Positions 34,868-45,678 of a stretch of DNA of 64,000 nucleotides are shown piece by piece. Under the pieces are notes generated by a model. The model was not told the origin of the DNA and searched no databases. It saw only the letters and a program-made list of their open reading frames with translations. Source of the stretch: Pictodentalium vernedei (Eukaryota; Mollusca; Scaphopoda; Dentaliida; Dentaliidae); assembly GCA_031216915.1 (NCBI GenBank), contig CM062294.1, positions 395,117,217 through 395,181,216 on the forward strand, read 5' to 3'. The position numbers and the translations under genes are program-made. The stretch's first letter is position 1. The number at the start of each line of letters is the position of its first letter.

Positions 34868-35428
34868 ACACAACTAACAGTGGTTACTGCATTGAAACTT
34901 CAAACCAAAAGGTCCACGGTTTGATCCCCGCCAGGTTAACACTTTACCCAACGTAACGGCAAAAACCGGCCAGAGCTATTCTCAAAAATCGCCAATTAAT
35001 TTTCATTATTTTTTCAATTTTTGTCTCAAAAACATAGGTTATGACCTCTCGTTGGAACGAGCTCGTCGAGACAAAAAATGAAAAAAATTGGTTAATCAAG
35101 AATTTTTTTTGAAAGTGTCGTCTGCTTTCCATGTTAGGTAGAGGGTTAAGTGAGTTGTGTCTTTGGGCAAGGCAATCAATTCCGATTTCCCACACGGGCG
35201 TGCGGCGGCACTGTGTACTAAGGCATACTGCGTATCGATGGCGCACTTGTCTTCAACCAGTGCTAACCCTTTGGTGTGGAGTTAGTACGTTGGGGGGTCT
35301 GACAGTTACTCAGCGTTGCTCGGTGTTTTCTCCGAGTACTCCGGCTTCCACAACCAGTACATCTGTTCGACACGAGGTGACCCTGGCTGTTGAAAGTGTC
35401 GTTAAACCCCAATAAATAAATAAATAGC
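34868..35428 (+). mobile_element. tRNA-derived SINE interrupted by foldback MITE copy 9
   Basis: The head with B-box GGTTTGATCCCCGCCAGG precedes the MITE; the body resumes at GTGAGTTGTGTCTTTGGGCA and runs to CCCCAATAAATAAATAAAT. In sister copies the junction reads GGGTAACTGCGTTGTGTCC, so the MITE entered a GGTTAA variant of that spot. Confidence 0.85.
34936..35149 (+). mobile_element. Foldback MITE, copy 9 (right inner arm deleted)
   Basis: It begins TTAACACTTTACCCAACGTA and ends GGTAGAGGGTTAA. The left palindrome arm is intact to GGAACGAGCTCGTCGAG, after which the sequence jumps straight to ACAAAAAATGAAAAAAATTG, deleting most of the right arm. It can no longer fold. Confidence 0.9.
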
Positions 35429-35511
35429 ACTACCATTACTGCAATTGCAGTACTACTATACATTTTTCGATGGAGTTTTGTAATGTCATAGTTGTTTTCT
35501 CAATTCCACAG

Positions 35512-35618
35512 CTGCATTCTTGATGGACTCAAACGCCGTCAGTGAATTGGTACATGAAGAAGAATCCAGATCACGGGATTTAATAGAGAAATACAGGGAC
35601 AAATTGCAGAAAGCACAG
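35512..35618 (+). CDS. Universal stress protein, internal exon
   Basis: This 107-bp exon follows a pyrimidine-rich acceptor (TTTCTCAATTCCACAG) and precedes a consensus donor (CACAG|GTGAGT). With two leading bases completing a split codon, it encodes AFLMDSNAVSELVHEEESRS then RDLIEKYRDKLQKAQ, the helical middle of metazoan UspA-family proteins, and ends in phase 0. The reading continues without interruption into the exon at 45457, where the nucleotide-binding loop lies. Upstream exons with the starting 'V.VDGS' strand were not located. The family binds ATP and responds to stress in many organisms; the role in this animal is unknown. The splice-site and frame agreement make the exon convincing despite its short length. 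Confidence 0.85.
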
Positions 35619-35949
35619 GTGAGTTATTTCTTGTTCTAACAGTGGTATACCACGTATGAATCGACCCCAGTTGACTATTTCTTTCGGCATCCATGTGGGG
35701 CCCGTATGTGGTATGCGTACTACATATAAAATAAAGATCCTATGGTATGTACATTAAGATATGCTATGGTTATGTGTGGGTATATAACATGGGTATGTGA
35801 TAGAAGATGCATACTTTCTATACCACTTATGTCGTCTGTCATCCGTAGGGGTGTTTCACAACAGTGCCCGGTTTCCCGCTAGATACAATGCAGACGAGTT
35901 TTGACCCATACATCGTCCAGAGGGTAGTTCCACTAATTTAAATATGCCA

Positions 35950-36228
35950 TTCTTTTATTTATTGGTGTTTAAAGTCACTGACAATATCTATGACTTCAAC
36001 ACAAGTATTAGGTCAGGTTTTGACTATCGTTTATACCTATGTTGCCTACCCTAGAGAACTTCCGTCACAGGCGCTGGTTACCAGTAAAACAGAACGTGTT
36101 AACCATGTTACCTATTTTGAAGGACTTCCCCTAGGCATTGGCTTCCGGTGGCAATTATACCAGTCAAGCGGAGTTTGCTAACCACATTACACAAGCATTG
36201 CTTCACTGTCCAGGGTTCCCACAAGGCC
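35950..36228 (-). mobile_element. SINE-like repeat sharing the GGTCAC tail
   Basis: TTTTATTTATTGGTGTTTAA, ATCGTTTATACCTATGTTGC, GAGAACTTCCGTCACAGGCG, TTACCAGTAAAACAGAACG and CAGGGTTCCCACAAGG occur in family order. The middle part (GGACTTCC..AGGCATTGG, ACCAGTCAAGCGG) appears twice, suggesting an internal partial duplication. Confidence 0.65.
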
Positions 36229-36264
36229 GCAACATGCATATAAAATCAAGTCTAGCCAATTGTT

Positions 36265-36775
36265 TATACCCATTGTAATGTGACGAACTCGGAATGAAAG
36301 GGGTAAAAATCTTTAATGAATAACCTATTTCTGACTAGAAAATAATTATTCATTTTTTTGGAAATGAGAAAAAAAGAGAAATTGGAGACATACACAGAAC
36401 AACACGCGTGTGTGAATGGGCTGGTCGATATGGCACGAGCGCCAAAGCGGAAGGAGAGAACGAGAAGCCGCAGGCCTCGAGTTTTATCCTTCCGCGATGC
36501 GATGGCACACGAGCCATATCGGTTAACCCATTCACACACGCGTGTCGTTCTGTGTTTATTACACGCCTTCACGTCTATAAAACACATTATTAGAAGGACA
36601 CGCATCAGTTCATATGACAACTATGAACAAAAAGAACACATTTTAGCGCCAACCACATTTGCGAGGGGAAACCGTTTTACCATTTCGCCCCCCCCCCCCC
36701 CCCCGAGTTTCAATGTGTTCTATGTGCCTGCTGACACATAGAACACATTGGAACTCAGGGAACGATTTTAGCTAT
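36265..36775. repeat. Foldback element with GTTCTATGTGCC palindrome, copy 2
   Basis: ACACAGAACAACACGCGTGT and GAATGGGCTGGTCGATATGG pair with CCATATCGGTTAACCCATTC and ACACGCGTGTCGTTCTGTGT, enclosing GGAAGG..AACGAGAAGCCGCAGGCCTCGAG-type text also found at 24630-24670. A second palindrome pairs GTTCTATGTGCC with CACATAGAAC (36717-36746). The overlapping ORFs on both strands are palindrome artefacts. Confidence 0.75.
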
Positions 36776-36913
36776 CGGTAGCACTAGCAATTCAAATTGT
36801 AATTGCGTTGCACGATTTGTGGAAAATTCCAATGAAATTTTGCTTCTTTATAAAAATAGTCCGTCAACGATTTCCGTTCCACACATATGTACGGAACAGC
36901 TGTTCATTTTCCG

Positions 36914-37345
36914 CATGGTTTACTGTTGTTGTAGATGGGGAATACAATAGAACAGGCGTGTAATAAAAGGTAAATTTTGCTCGGTTGATTTCGCCTCCTG
37001 TTCTGCAATAATTTTACGGTTTAACGCTTTCAGCCCTGACCCCTTGAATGGTATCGTACTATACATACAGTATGGCTTTGGGATTAAATTATCAATTTCC
37101 GGGAGCGCGGTGGCTCAATAGGTGGAGATGCAGGCTGCATGGTTTAGTGTTGCTGTATATGGGAATTACAAAGAGCAGACGTGTAATAAACGATAAATAT
37201 TGCCCGGTTGGTTTCGTCTCCTGTTCAACAATTAACGCTTTCAGTTCTGACTCCTCGAATGGTATCTTACTATACACACTATATGGCTGTGAGATTAAAT
37301 TATCAATTACCCGGGAGCGCGGTGGCTCAGTAGGTAGAGAAGCAG
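36914..37345. repeat. ~224-bp tandem duplication reaching into a SINE head
   Basis: GCATGGTTTACTGTTGTTGT (36913) and GCATGGTTTAGTGTTGCTGT (37138) start two diverged copies that share GTGTAATAAA, TTTCG.CTCCTGTTC and GGATTAAATTATCAATT. Both copies end in GGGAGCGCGGTGGCTCA, the first 17 bases of the SINE, but only the second continues into a whole SINE. Confidence 0.85.
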
Positions 37346-37612
37346 GCTGCAAGAGGTTGTCGGTTCGAATCACACCTGCGGCAACCGCGGGCAAGATACT
37401 TAATCCCGATTGCCCATGTGGGGGCACGTCGACGGTGCACTTGTCTTCGACCAATACTAACCCTGCAGGTGTGGAGTTCGTTCGTTGGGAAGCTGGACAG
37501 TTGCAGACAGATTCTCTCTGAGTACTCCGGCTTCCTCCACCCGTGAAACTGTCCGACACAAGGTGACCCTGGATGTCGAAAATGTCGTGAAACCTCAATT
37601 AATAAATCAACT
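37310..37612 (+). mobile_element. tRNA-derived SINE, full-length
   Basis: The head GGGAGCGCGGTGGCTCAGTA (A-box TGGCTCAGTAGG) and GGTTCGAATC (B-box, 37361-37370) are followed by CCCGATTGCCCATGTGGGGG, CCAATACTAACCCTGCAGGT, GAGTACTCCGGCTTCCTCCA, GACACAAGGTGACCCTGGAT and an AATTAATAAATCAA tail. It is the best copy for defining the family. Confidence 0.9.
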
Positions 37613-37639
37613 ACCGTCTTATCAAGTTGTTTTTTTTGT

Positions 37640-39115
37640 GAGTTACTTACTAATGGTGCCAACTGTTCACGCAACTAGAACTATCATTGAATGTAATTAA
37701 TACTCCAACTTCCGGGTTACTAGAATGCTCCACTGAATGTTGAGCTTGGAAAACCAATAATAAATCTAAGTTAATGGGAGATAACTTGGTTAAAGTTGTC
37801 ATAGATAAAAAATTTTGGAAAATGCTTTTACTCACTTGTTAGTTATAATGTTTGAGAAGTTTGATCAAAATTGGTTCATTAATGAAGGAGGTGTTCCACA
37901 CACAAAAATCTTCTGTACAAATCAAAATTAAATCTACTAAGTTGAAGGGGAGGTAACCTCGTAAAAATCACCACAGATGGAACATTTAGAAATATGTGCA
38001 TGTTCACTTCCCCATCTCTGCCACATCACACAACACACAGAAAAACAACACATTCTGAATGGCCACGGGCTCCGACAATACAAGATGCACCGGGGAAAGT
38101 TTTTATTCATACAAAACAGTACATTAAATCAAAAGTTTAAACAACTTTCCGTACAAGGTGCATCAACGCCTGACACAACAGCCTGCATAACCCGTATTCT
38201 GAGGCTCGTCAGCCTTTAAAATCGCAAAACAAAAGAGAGGCATAGCAGCTACAGCAATACGCGGTGGGGATAAAAAAAAAAACATCCCCAGAAAAACAAA
38301 ACAGACTACTTCACGGTTTGGCGGCCCCATGCAGAAGGACCATACAATGGACAATCAATTAACACACACGCCCCATGTGTGTCGCACTGACTACACTGAC
38401 AAGGGGAAATAAATTTCGTACTAATTCACTGCGTTCAAACGTGAGAAATTATATTTATTATGGCCATGTTTAAGAAGTTTTATCGAAATCGGTTCAATAA
38501 TTTAGAAGTTGCGCACACAAGACTCACATTTTTGAAAATCCATAGTAAATCCATGTTCATGGGTGATAACCTGCTTAAAATTGTTACAGATCCAAAATTT
38601 TAGAATATGCGCATCTCCACTTGTTAGTCATAATATTTCAGACGTTTGATCAACATTGGTTCATTAATGCAGGAATAAAATGCACTCACAAAAATCTCAT
38701 ATACAAATCTATATTAAATCTTCTAAGTTGAAGGGGCGATAACCTAGTAAAAATCAGCACAGATCGAAAATTGGGAAATATGCGCATATTCACTCATTTG
38801 TCGCCATGTTAGCGAAGTTTCATCGAAATTGGTTCAATAATGTAGGAGGAGTTGCGCAAACACGAATCTCATTTGAAAATCCATAATAAGTCCAAGCTCA
38901 AGGGAGAAAACATGGTTAAAATTGTCGCAGACGAAAATTTTTAGAAATGCGCATGTTCACTTGCTTGTCATAATGTTTGAGACGTTTGCTCAAAATCAGT
39001 TAACAAATGTAGGAGTAGTTACATACACAAGAATGTTCGGTCGGACGGATGCGCGGACGGACGGACGGACAGGGTGTCGACAGTATAGCCGCCACTTTTC
39101 TGAAATGGGGGTATA
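37640..39115. repeat. Tandem array of ~160-170 bp units inside the stress-protein intron
   Basis: The landmarks ATGCGCATGTTCACTTG, GTTTGA(T/G)CAAAATTGGTTCA, AATAAATCCAAGTT-like and GGGAGATAACCTGGTTAAAA recur. The array ends at GGACGGACGGACGGACAGGG (39057-39076). An unrelated ~400-bp segment (about 38000-38400) interrupts one unit. Confidence 0.82.
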
Positions 39116-39169
39116 AAAATTTATGCATACTGTGTTGAAGTCATGGAAGGGTTAACTCTGTATTATTAA

Positions 39170-39463
39170 TTTAGCGGTGCTTAAAGTCACTTTCTATGGC
39201 TATATTATGACTGCAGCACAGGTATGAACACAAGGTTAACCAATTACTTTTACTTGAGCTGTCCACTTTAGAGAGGATTTTCGCCCCAAGTATTGGTTGC
39301 TGAGTTGTATTTTATCAGAAAATCACAACTTGCTTACCACAGCAAACAATCACTGATCCACTTACCGGGGCACCCACAGGGATTATTTGGGAAGAAGTGT
39401 TTGAACTAACTTATTGTTTTTACTTGAGCTGCCCACTTTAGAAAGGATTATCGCCACAGGCAT

Positions 39464-39530
<67 letters not shown>

Positions 39531-39860
39531 TTGGGGTTTAACGACATTTTCGGCAGCCAGGGTCACCTCGTGTCGGACAGTTTTACGGATGGAGGAAGTC
39601 GGAGTTCTCGGAGAGAGCTACCGAGCAGCTGCGAGTAACTGTCAGATTTCCCCAATGTACTAACTCTGCACAAGCACGGGTTAGCAATGGTTGAAGACAA
39701 GTTCCCCAACGGAGTGAAGTGCGTCTCATTACACATCGACGCCGTGTCCCAACGCCGGCATTAGTTATGAAGTTGTATTTTATCAGTAAAAGCACAACCT
39801 GTTTACCACAGACATCAAGCAATGATCTACTTACCAGGATTCCCACAGGGATTGTTTGTG
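39170..39860 (-). repeat. Tandem duplicate of the GGTCAC-tail repeat, one copy hit by a SINE
   Basis: The first copy (39236-39385) and second copy (39414-39850) share TTTTTACTTGAGCTGCCCAC, TTGTATTTTATCAG and TACTTACCAGGATTCCCACA. The second is split after CCACAGGCATT by the SINE at 39460. Confidence 0.75.
39460..39755 (-). mobile_element. tRNA-derived SINE with (TTTA)n tail
   Basis: The long (TTTA)n tail (39463-39531) leads into TGGGGTTTAACGACATTTTC, GGAGGAAGTCGGAGTTCTCG, ACTAACTCTGCACAAGCACG. GGCATT lies on both sides of the insert (39456-39461 and about 39752-39757), a probable 6-bp target duplication; the head is truncated. Confidence 0.78.
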
Positions 39861-41740
39861 AATAAATGTTTGTAATAATTTATTTGGGAGTGCCTATAGG
39901 GTCTTAAGATGCGGATTCCAGTAACTCATCAGAAAAGATGCCTACACAAAACTAAACAATTTGTCTTTCCAACTGTGTGTGCAACAGCGTTATCCAAGAA
40001 TACCAAGTCTCCTGGCAATCAAATAATAGTATAGACATTACAAATTCAAGTTCAAAACTAGTAAATTCAAGTCTGTGTGAAAGGCGCTAAAGCATCAGAA
40101 ATAAACAAAATAGAAAGAAAATTTATGGAGGCTTATTTTTTTTTTTGGGGGGGGGGGAATATTTTTAAAGAAATCAGAAATAGGTTTTTGTTAATAGTAT
40201 TTAAAGATATTCTTACAGGAATCAGATAATTTTTTCCAAGAAATCAGAAAAAGTATATATATGCACAGCATTCAAAGGATTTGATCAACGAATCCGAAAT
40301 GGACATTTTTTTTGCTATGACACTTATTGAATGCTGTTCAGAGTATTAATGTGAGTATGGAAAGGGTTATGATTATTCTCACATTGCATGAAATTCTTTG
40401 CAACCCACATTGAAGTCTTGAGAGGGTTAAAGGCATTGAACTGAATAATTTTTCTTTATTTCCTTATAAAGCAAAGGGTTTCTCTCAATTTGATTTGAGG
40501 AACGAACATCTGATTGAAACAACAGATAACATTCAGTGTTTGACAGCTACCTCTACTTCTGTTTACATTGTCTCCAATGTGAATAAATACAATATAGTCT
40601 TGCTTCGGGAGGATTTATTGTCACAGGAAATTAGAGGCTGTGAAAACCATGTGACCGACAGGGCCATACTCAAGGGATCTAGCGACCTGAAAAACATAGC
40701 GCGCCGAGAACTTGTGACTGTCTGTCAATATGCCAAACATCGGCGAGATAGGACAAATCGTTTTCGAGTTATCTGCGGGCAAGGAAGGGAGAAGAAGACA
40801 GAAGACAGGCGAACAAGAAGAAGAAAAAAAGAAAGAAAAAGAAACCATACAAAAACAATAGTCTGTGTGTTTCACACACACTAATGATGTTTAACATTTA
40901 AGTTGCTATATAAGGAATGGAATTTTGTTTATTTTGAAATTCCCACCTCTGATATTCCTTCAATTCAAATTAAATATACACAAATTATACATCAAAATGA
41001 AAAAAAACGACTTTTTGTCGAAAAGAAGCTATGGAAAACCTGTGTTCCAAAACTAATGCTAGAAGCCGACTTCAGGCGAGCGTTGGAACCACGCTCAAAA
41101 ACCAAATGCTAGCAAGTACCTTATTATTGGGGTATCTGAAACCTTAATAAACCTTAATGAAACTTTGATGCTGGCCCGACGACAGCGTGGAATTAAGTAA
41201 CAACTGTCCGCCGATCACATGATTACCAAACTGTTGTCAAATAATCCTACCCGTAATGAACGTGCAGTTAATGAACAGCTCGCAAGAAATCCTATCTTCT
41301 GCATGACCGAATTTCGATTGTCACCTTGACAAAGATTTCGTGCTGTTCTACCGAAGCGCATGAAATTATTTTTATTTCTACAATAGAAGGGGCATAACTC
41401 TTTTTCCAACACAACAGTTGTGCTTTTACTCTTCTGCTTCCAATACCAAACTGTGCAGACATGCCAAGATTCAGACAATCTATTGATTAACGATGGAGTT
41501 ACTACTAAAACAAGTCAAACTTTGCACTCTTTTTTAAAAACTGGGCGCAGTTTCTTCATTAAATTTACGGCAACATCTCTTTACATTGAGACTATTTGGC
41601 ATATGATAAGAAAATTCACAGCAAATTTCATGACAGTCCATCATCATTATGTTTAAACTGGTACAAATACTAAATCAACATTTTCAACGAACAGAAGGGC
41701 ATACGTGTTTGACTAACTAAATCTGTTTGCAATGTAATTT
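39860..41740. other. Unassigned part of the stress-protein intron
   Basis: AT-rich text with poly-T/poly-G (40137-40158). The 129-codon ORF at 40495-40884 has no recognised domain and ends in a low-complexity lysine/arginine tail. Confidence 0.45.
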
Positions 41741-41744
41741 TCCA

Positions 41745-42010
41745 TTAACTAACAAAAATAGGAGATGACACTTTGCAAAAAAAAAATCAAGAATATTTTA
41801 AGAGATTTCAGCTTTAGCCTTAAAACATAGCAACAAGTTCAAGAAGCGTGTTTCAATGAGGGGCCACAGTCACTGTATTTGAGAATTTAAAAAAAAAAGT
41901 GAAAATACTGAGGTTTGTGAATCTCATCGAAAGTGGTGAGAAAATATCCAATTATTACAAAAACAACTGATCTAACATACGCAATGAATAATGTAAAAAG
42001 TCTAATTAAG
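41745..42010 (-). mobile_element. Foldback MITE, copy 10 (very degraded)
   Basis: GGAGATGACACTTTGCAAAA, AATCAAGAATATTTTA, AAAACATAG and GTTTCAATGAGGGGCCACAG keep the family order, with the left palindrome arm mostly lost. Confidence 0.45.
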
Positions 42011-42139
42011 TGCTAATTAACCCTCAGCACACTGATGCCAAAATATCAAAACTTCAAGCTTCAAAGTTTTTCCATAATGCAACTAGGAATTTAACCATCG
42101 ATCTTCTCAATGAAGTATGTTAATCAAGATTGAATTGGG

Positions 42140-42391
42140 TTAATCCTTTACCCAACGTAACGGCCAAAACCGGCCAGCGCTATTCACAAAAATCTCCATC
42201 CAATATTCATTATTTTTTTCACTTTTTGCATCAAAAACATAGCTTATGACCCCTCATTGGAACGAGCTCAACGAGCTCGTTGCAATGAGAGGTAATAAGC
42301 TATGTTTTTGACGCAAAAATTGAAAAACATTAGTTATTCAAGAATCTTATTTGCAAGTGTGGTCTGCCTCTCGTGTTAGGTAAAGGGTTAA
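42140..42391 (+). mobile_element. Foldback MITE, copy 11
   Basis: It begins TTAATCCTTTACCCAACGTA and ends TTAGGTAAAGGGTTAA. Arms AGCTTATGACCCCTCATTGG and CAATGAGAGGTAATAAGCT flank AACGAGCTCAACGAGCTCGTT. TTAA is present at both sides. Confidence 0.9.
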
Positions 42392-42399
42392 ATGTTCCT

Positions 42400-43030
42400 T
42401 GTTGCATTATGGATAAAATTTTCCACTTGAAATTTTGGTTATCTGACAGCAGGGCCATGGAGAGGAAATTTGTGTCCCTTTCCAAAGTGCCCGGATACTG
42501 TTGCAGATGCTGTGCGCATCTGCCGCAAGTGCCGAAGTCACTAGAGATGATGGGGAGGGGGGGGGGGGGGAGACTTTTGGCGGCATTGGGGGGATTAAAA
42601 ATCACTTTATTTTTTGGCCGTCAAATTGACATTTTAGCAGCATGTTTCAAATTTCCAAGCTCATCAGTGAGTATCCAGTGTCTTTGTGTTTGATTGCACA
42701 GTTCTTGAAGTGATAGCTTTATTACGCTGTGTTGATTTAATAAAGTTATTACTTCAAGAATCATGCTGTCTAAAATTACAACCGTTGGTTAAAGTGCAGA
42801 GCTCCATTCACGACACGTACCAAAAAAAATTAAAAAAAATTAGTCTTTCAAACCATGTTTGGACTGGGGGAGGGGAACCTAAGATTCCTCGACCCCTGGG
42901 CCAAACTCGCCGCCCCCAAATTCCCATGCCCCGGGGTTACTAACATGGGCCACCACCCTCTCCCCGGCCCTGTTTGACAGGACTGTGTAGATGGTTAATT
43001 TTGATGAAAATTATTGATGGAGATTTTTTT
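42400..43030. other. Unassigned interval within the intron
   Basis: A poly-G run (42556-42571) and CCCCGGCCC text (42960) are visible; no gene. Confidence 0.4.
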
Positions 43031-43034
43031 AATT

Positions 43035-43633
43035 ACAGTTTAACCAGGGGGCGACGATACGATTTTCAAAGTGAGGGGGGGGGGGGGGGGGGTGGTGGAT
43101 CGGGTGATGGATGGTCGTCGGTATGAAAATTGTTAATTCTAGGGTCCCAAAGCCCTCATTTCCATGCATCTGAGTGGATATTTTGAGATTTTTCAGGAGA
43201 TGTATTTGAAAGATTTCACACTTTGAGAGCCGTTAAAAAACGCCGGTAAAGCATACAGGTGAGGTCTATTTATCAGCGTTGGTCATTGCGACCAAAGCTG
43301 ATAAATAGACCTCACCTGTACGGTTTACCAGACGTTTACAGCAATGATTCTGTCTGTGGATTATCTTATCTGGGGTGGAGTTGGTACTTGTATGTCTGTA
43401 AGTTTACGATCTATTTCAGTTAACCGGCTTATTAACAGACTGTATACATTTTAGCGTTTGCTGCCACTAACTGCAAAAATGATTCAAAGCCCATCGAAAC
43501 TGAACCAGTACGAGAGAAAAATAGCTGGCGAAATATGGGGGAGGCTCTGGATCCGCCCCTTGTTTCATAGTCATTGGTTGTGTTAAAATATATGCATACA
43601 AAAAAAAAACATGGCCCGGTTCCGCCGCCTCTG
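43035..43633. mobile_element. Foldback element with GGGGCGGCGGAAC ends, copy 2
   Basis: It begins CCAGGGGGCGACGATACGAT and ends CCGGTTCCGCCGCCTCTG. The middle hairpin (GGTCTATTTATCAGCGTTGG facing CAAAGCTGATAAATAGACC, about 43250-43330) and the whole interior match 19058-19730. Flanks GTTTAAC and GTTAAC may be an eroded target duplication. Confidence 0.72.
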
Positions 43634-43790
43634 TTAACATATAAACACCATCAAATAGCGTATTACAGAAAATATAGTTCTCAACACATCTAATACGTGA
43701 ATGATGTCAGAAGTCAATGTCGACGTCATAACATTGTAAATGAGTTGGATTCGGATGTAGAATTGAATTAATCTTCTCATATATTTTCAT

Positions 43791-44035
43791 CAACTGTTTA
43801 TCCAATACAAGTAGATGACAACTGCAAAAAAAACCCAACATTTCCGGAATAACTAAACATTTGAGTTTTTTGCCTCCGAAATATAGCTTATGACCCCTTA
43901 TTGGAATGACCTTATTCCAATGAGGGCCCATAAGCTATATTTTCAAGGTCAAAATTGAACAAATAATAAAATTTGTTTGGCGATTTTTTTGAATAGTGCT
44001 GGCCAGTTTAGGTGTTATGTTAGGTAAAAGCTTAA
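43791..44035 (-). mobile_element. Foldback MITE, copy 12 (centre shortened)
   Basis: The left end is degenerate (TTTATCCAATACAAGTAGAT). The arms AGCTTATGACCCCTTATTGG and CCAATGAGGGCCCATAAGCT meet at a shortened centre AATGACCTTATT. The right end GGTAAAAGCTTAA runs directly into copy 13. Confidence 0.8.
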
Positions 44036-44282
44036 CCCTTTACCTAACGTAACGGCCAAAACCGCCCAGCGCTATTCTCAAAAATCGCTAATTAATTTTC
44101 ATTATTTTTTTTCATTTTTTGTCTCAAAAACATAGGTTATGACCCCTCGTTGGAACGAGCTCGTCGAGCTCGTTCCAACGAGATGTCATAACCTACGTTT
44201 TTGAGGCAAAAAATGAAAAAAAAGGTATTCAAGAATTATTTTTGCATGTGTCGTCTGCTTTTCAGGCTAGGTAAAGGGTTAG
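44032..44282 (+). mobile_element. Foldback MITE, copy 13, abutting copy 12
   Basis: It starts at the TTAA (44032-44035) that also ends copy 12 and ends GCTAGGTAAAGGGTTAG. Arms AGGTTATGACCCCTCGTTGG and CCAACGAGATGTCATAACCT surround AACGAGCTCGTCGAGCTCG. Confidence 0.9.
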
Positions 44283-45004
44283 ATCACACATTATGTATAA
44301 AAATAATCTCAGATTCGTCACGATATAACATGAAATTTCTGAACCACATTCACGAAAAATGATCTGAGCCTCGGTAAACGTCGGCTCAGATAGATTTTAG
44401 TGAACTTGGTACAGAAATTGTATTTGAAATCACCACTTATTAGAGATCTTGCATGTATGATCTTCACCTTGAGCCTCTGAACTTTGACCGCGATGAGACG
44501 TCCCACCGCTATCAAAATGGAAGAATCAATTTGAACATACAGCCAGTGACATTACAAGAGGATTAAGGCCTCGGTAAAAGTAAATTTTAGTGAACTCGGT
44601 ACAGAAATTTCATATGAAATCATGACTCGTTGAGTCCATCTGTTTATTAAGAATACCTATAAGCACCCTCCCATAAATTGTAACAAGGCAAGTCCATGCA
44701 TACAAAATAATTTCTTATGAAAGAAAATATTTCGCATATCCACAGAATATGAAGACTTTAAACTGCAGTATATGCATTACAGAATAAAGCCAACAAAGCT
44801 TTATGCTACCAACTAAGAAGGTTGCCTATAGAAATCTGTTTTTTTTAAAATTATGGTACAAACAGTTTGTAATATCGCCAAATATCGGCTTTTAGCCCCT
44901 CATCCAGTTAAAGCCCAGATAAGGCTTCCAGAACATTTCAAAAGAAGCCAGATCTCATTGAACCCCATTAATTGAATAGCTACTTTGCTTGCGAAAAATA
45001 TTCA

Positions 45005-45232
45005 GCATTTATTTATTTATTTATTGGTGTTTAAGGTCGCATACGTCTTCCCAATGGCTAATTATGACTGTCACAGGCATATAAAGTCATTCGTTTATAC
45101 TAATGTTGCCCATTTCAGAGGACTTCCACATACAGGCATTGGAACCGTGTCCTATTTTATTAGGGAACCCGAGATTTTTTTATCACAGTAAACAAGCAAT
45201 GCTTCATTTTCTGGGGTTCCCACGGGGAACAT
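45005..45232 (-). mobile_element. SINE-like repeat sharing the GGTCAC tail
   Basis: ATTTATTTATTTATTGGTGT, TTAAGGTCGCATACGTCTTC, ATGGCTAATTATGACTG, GAGGACTTCCACATACAGGC and GGGGTTCCCACGGGGA follow the family order. Confidence 0.7.
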
Positions 45233-45235
45233 GAT

Positions 45236-45372
45236 TTATTAGTGACCTAATAACATAATATAATATAATTTTATATAATATAATATAATAAATATAATAT
45301 AATATAATATAATAAATATAATATAATATAATATAATATAATATAATATAATATAATATAATATAATATATT
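45236..45372. repeat. (AATAT)n AT-rich microsatellite
   Basis: TAATATAATATAATAT repeats with AAATATAAT interruptions, placed about 85 bp before the last exon's acceptor site. Confidence 0.95.
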
Positions 45373-45456
45373 CGTATACTTCCTCCCCAAGCATTGGTGA
45401 CTGGGTCCTATTTTACAAGTAAAACAACTATTCATATTTATTGATGTTCTTTTCAG

Positions 45457-45678
45457 TATTGTGGCAAAATAAAGCAGCTAAGTGGTAAAGTTGGAGAGGT
45501 AATACTTAACTATGCGGTAGAAGAGGATGCAGACTTCATTATTGTTGGTTCAAGGGGAGTCGGTAAAATGAGACGGACATTTCTCGGAAGTGTAAGCGAT
45601 TACTGTGTTCATCATTCACATGTGCCTGTAATGGTATGCAGACATCAGCCTGCAACAGATACCTATCATGCCAAGTAA
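45457..45678 (+). CDS. Universal stress protein, terminal exon
   Basis: After the acceptor TTGATGTTCTTTTCAG the exon reads in phase 0 for 73 residues to TAA at 45676-45678. It contains GKVGEVILNYAVEEDADFII, then the ATP-binding signature G-2X-G-9X-G-S in VGSRGVGKMRRTFLGSVSDY, and the closing beta strand HHSHVPVMVCRH, which is typical of metazoan universal stress proteins. All signature glycines and the serine are present, so the domain appears functional and of the ATP-binding class. The preceding intron is 9,838 bp (35619-45456) and filled with SINEs, MITEs and a tandem array; no extra exon is needed between the two, because KLQKAQ joins YCGKIKQLSGK as in relatives. The C-terminal PATDTYHAK is short and variable. 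Confidence 0.93.
   Translation, partial: YCGKIKQLSGKVGEVILNYAVEEDADFIIVGSRGVGKMRRTFLGSVSDYCVHHSHVPVMVCRHQPATDTYHAK

Noticed and set aside
36264-36741. Similar ORFs on both strands
   Set aside because: They mirror each other because the segment is an inverted repeat; no coding evidence.
37092-37598. 168-codon minus-strand ORF and its + strand partner
   Set aside because: They cross a SINE and a tandem duplication; same text is in other SINE copies with stops.
40495-40884. 129-codon ORF ending in a Lys/Arg-rich tail
   Set aside because: Lies in the stress-protein intron, lacks any known domain, and its tail is encoded by GAAGAAGAAAA-type low complexity.
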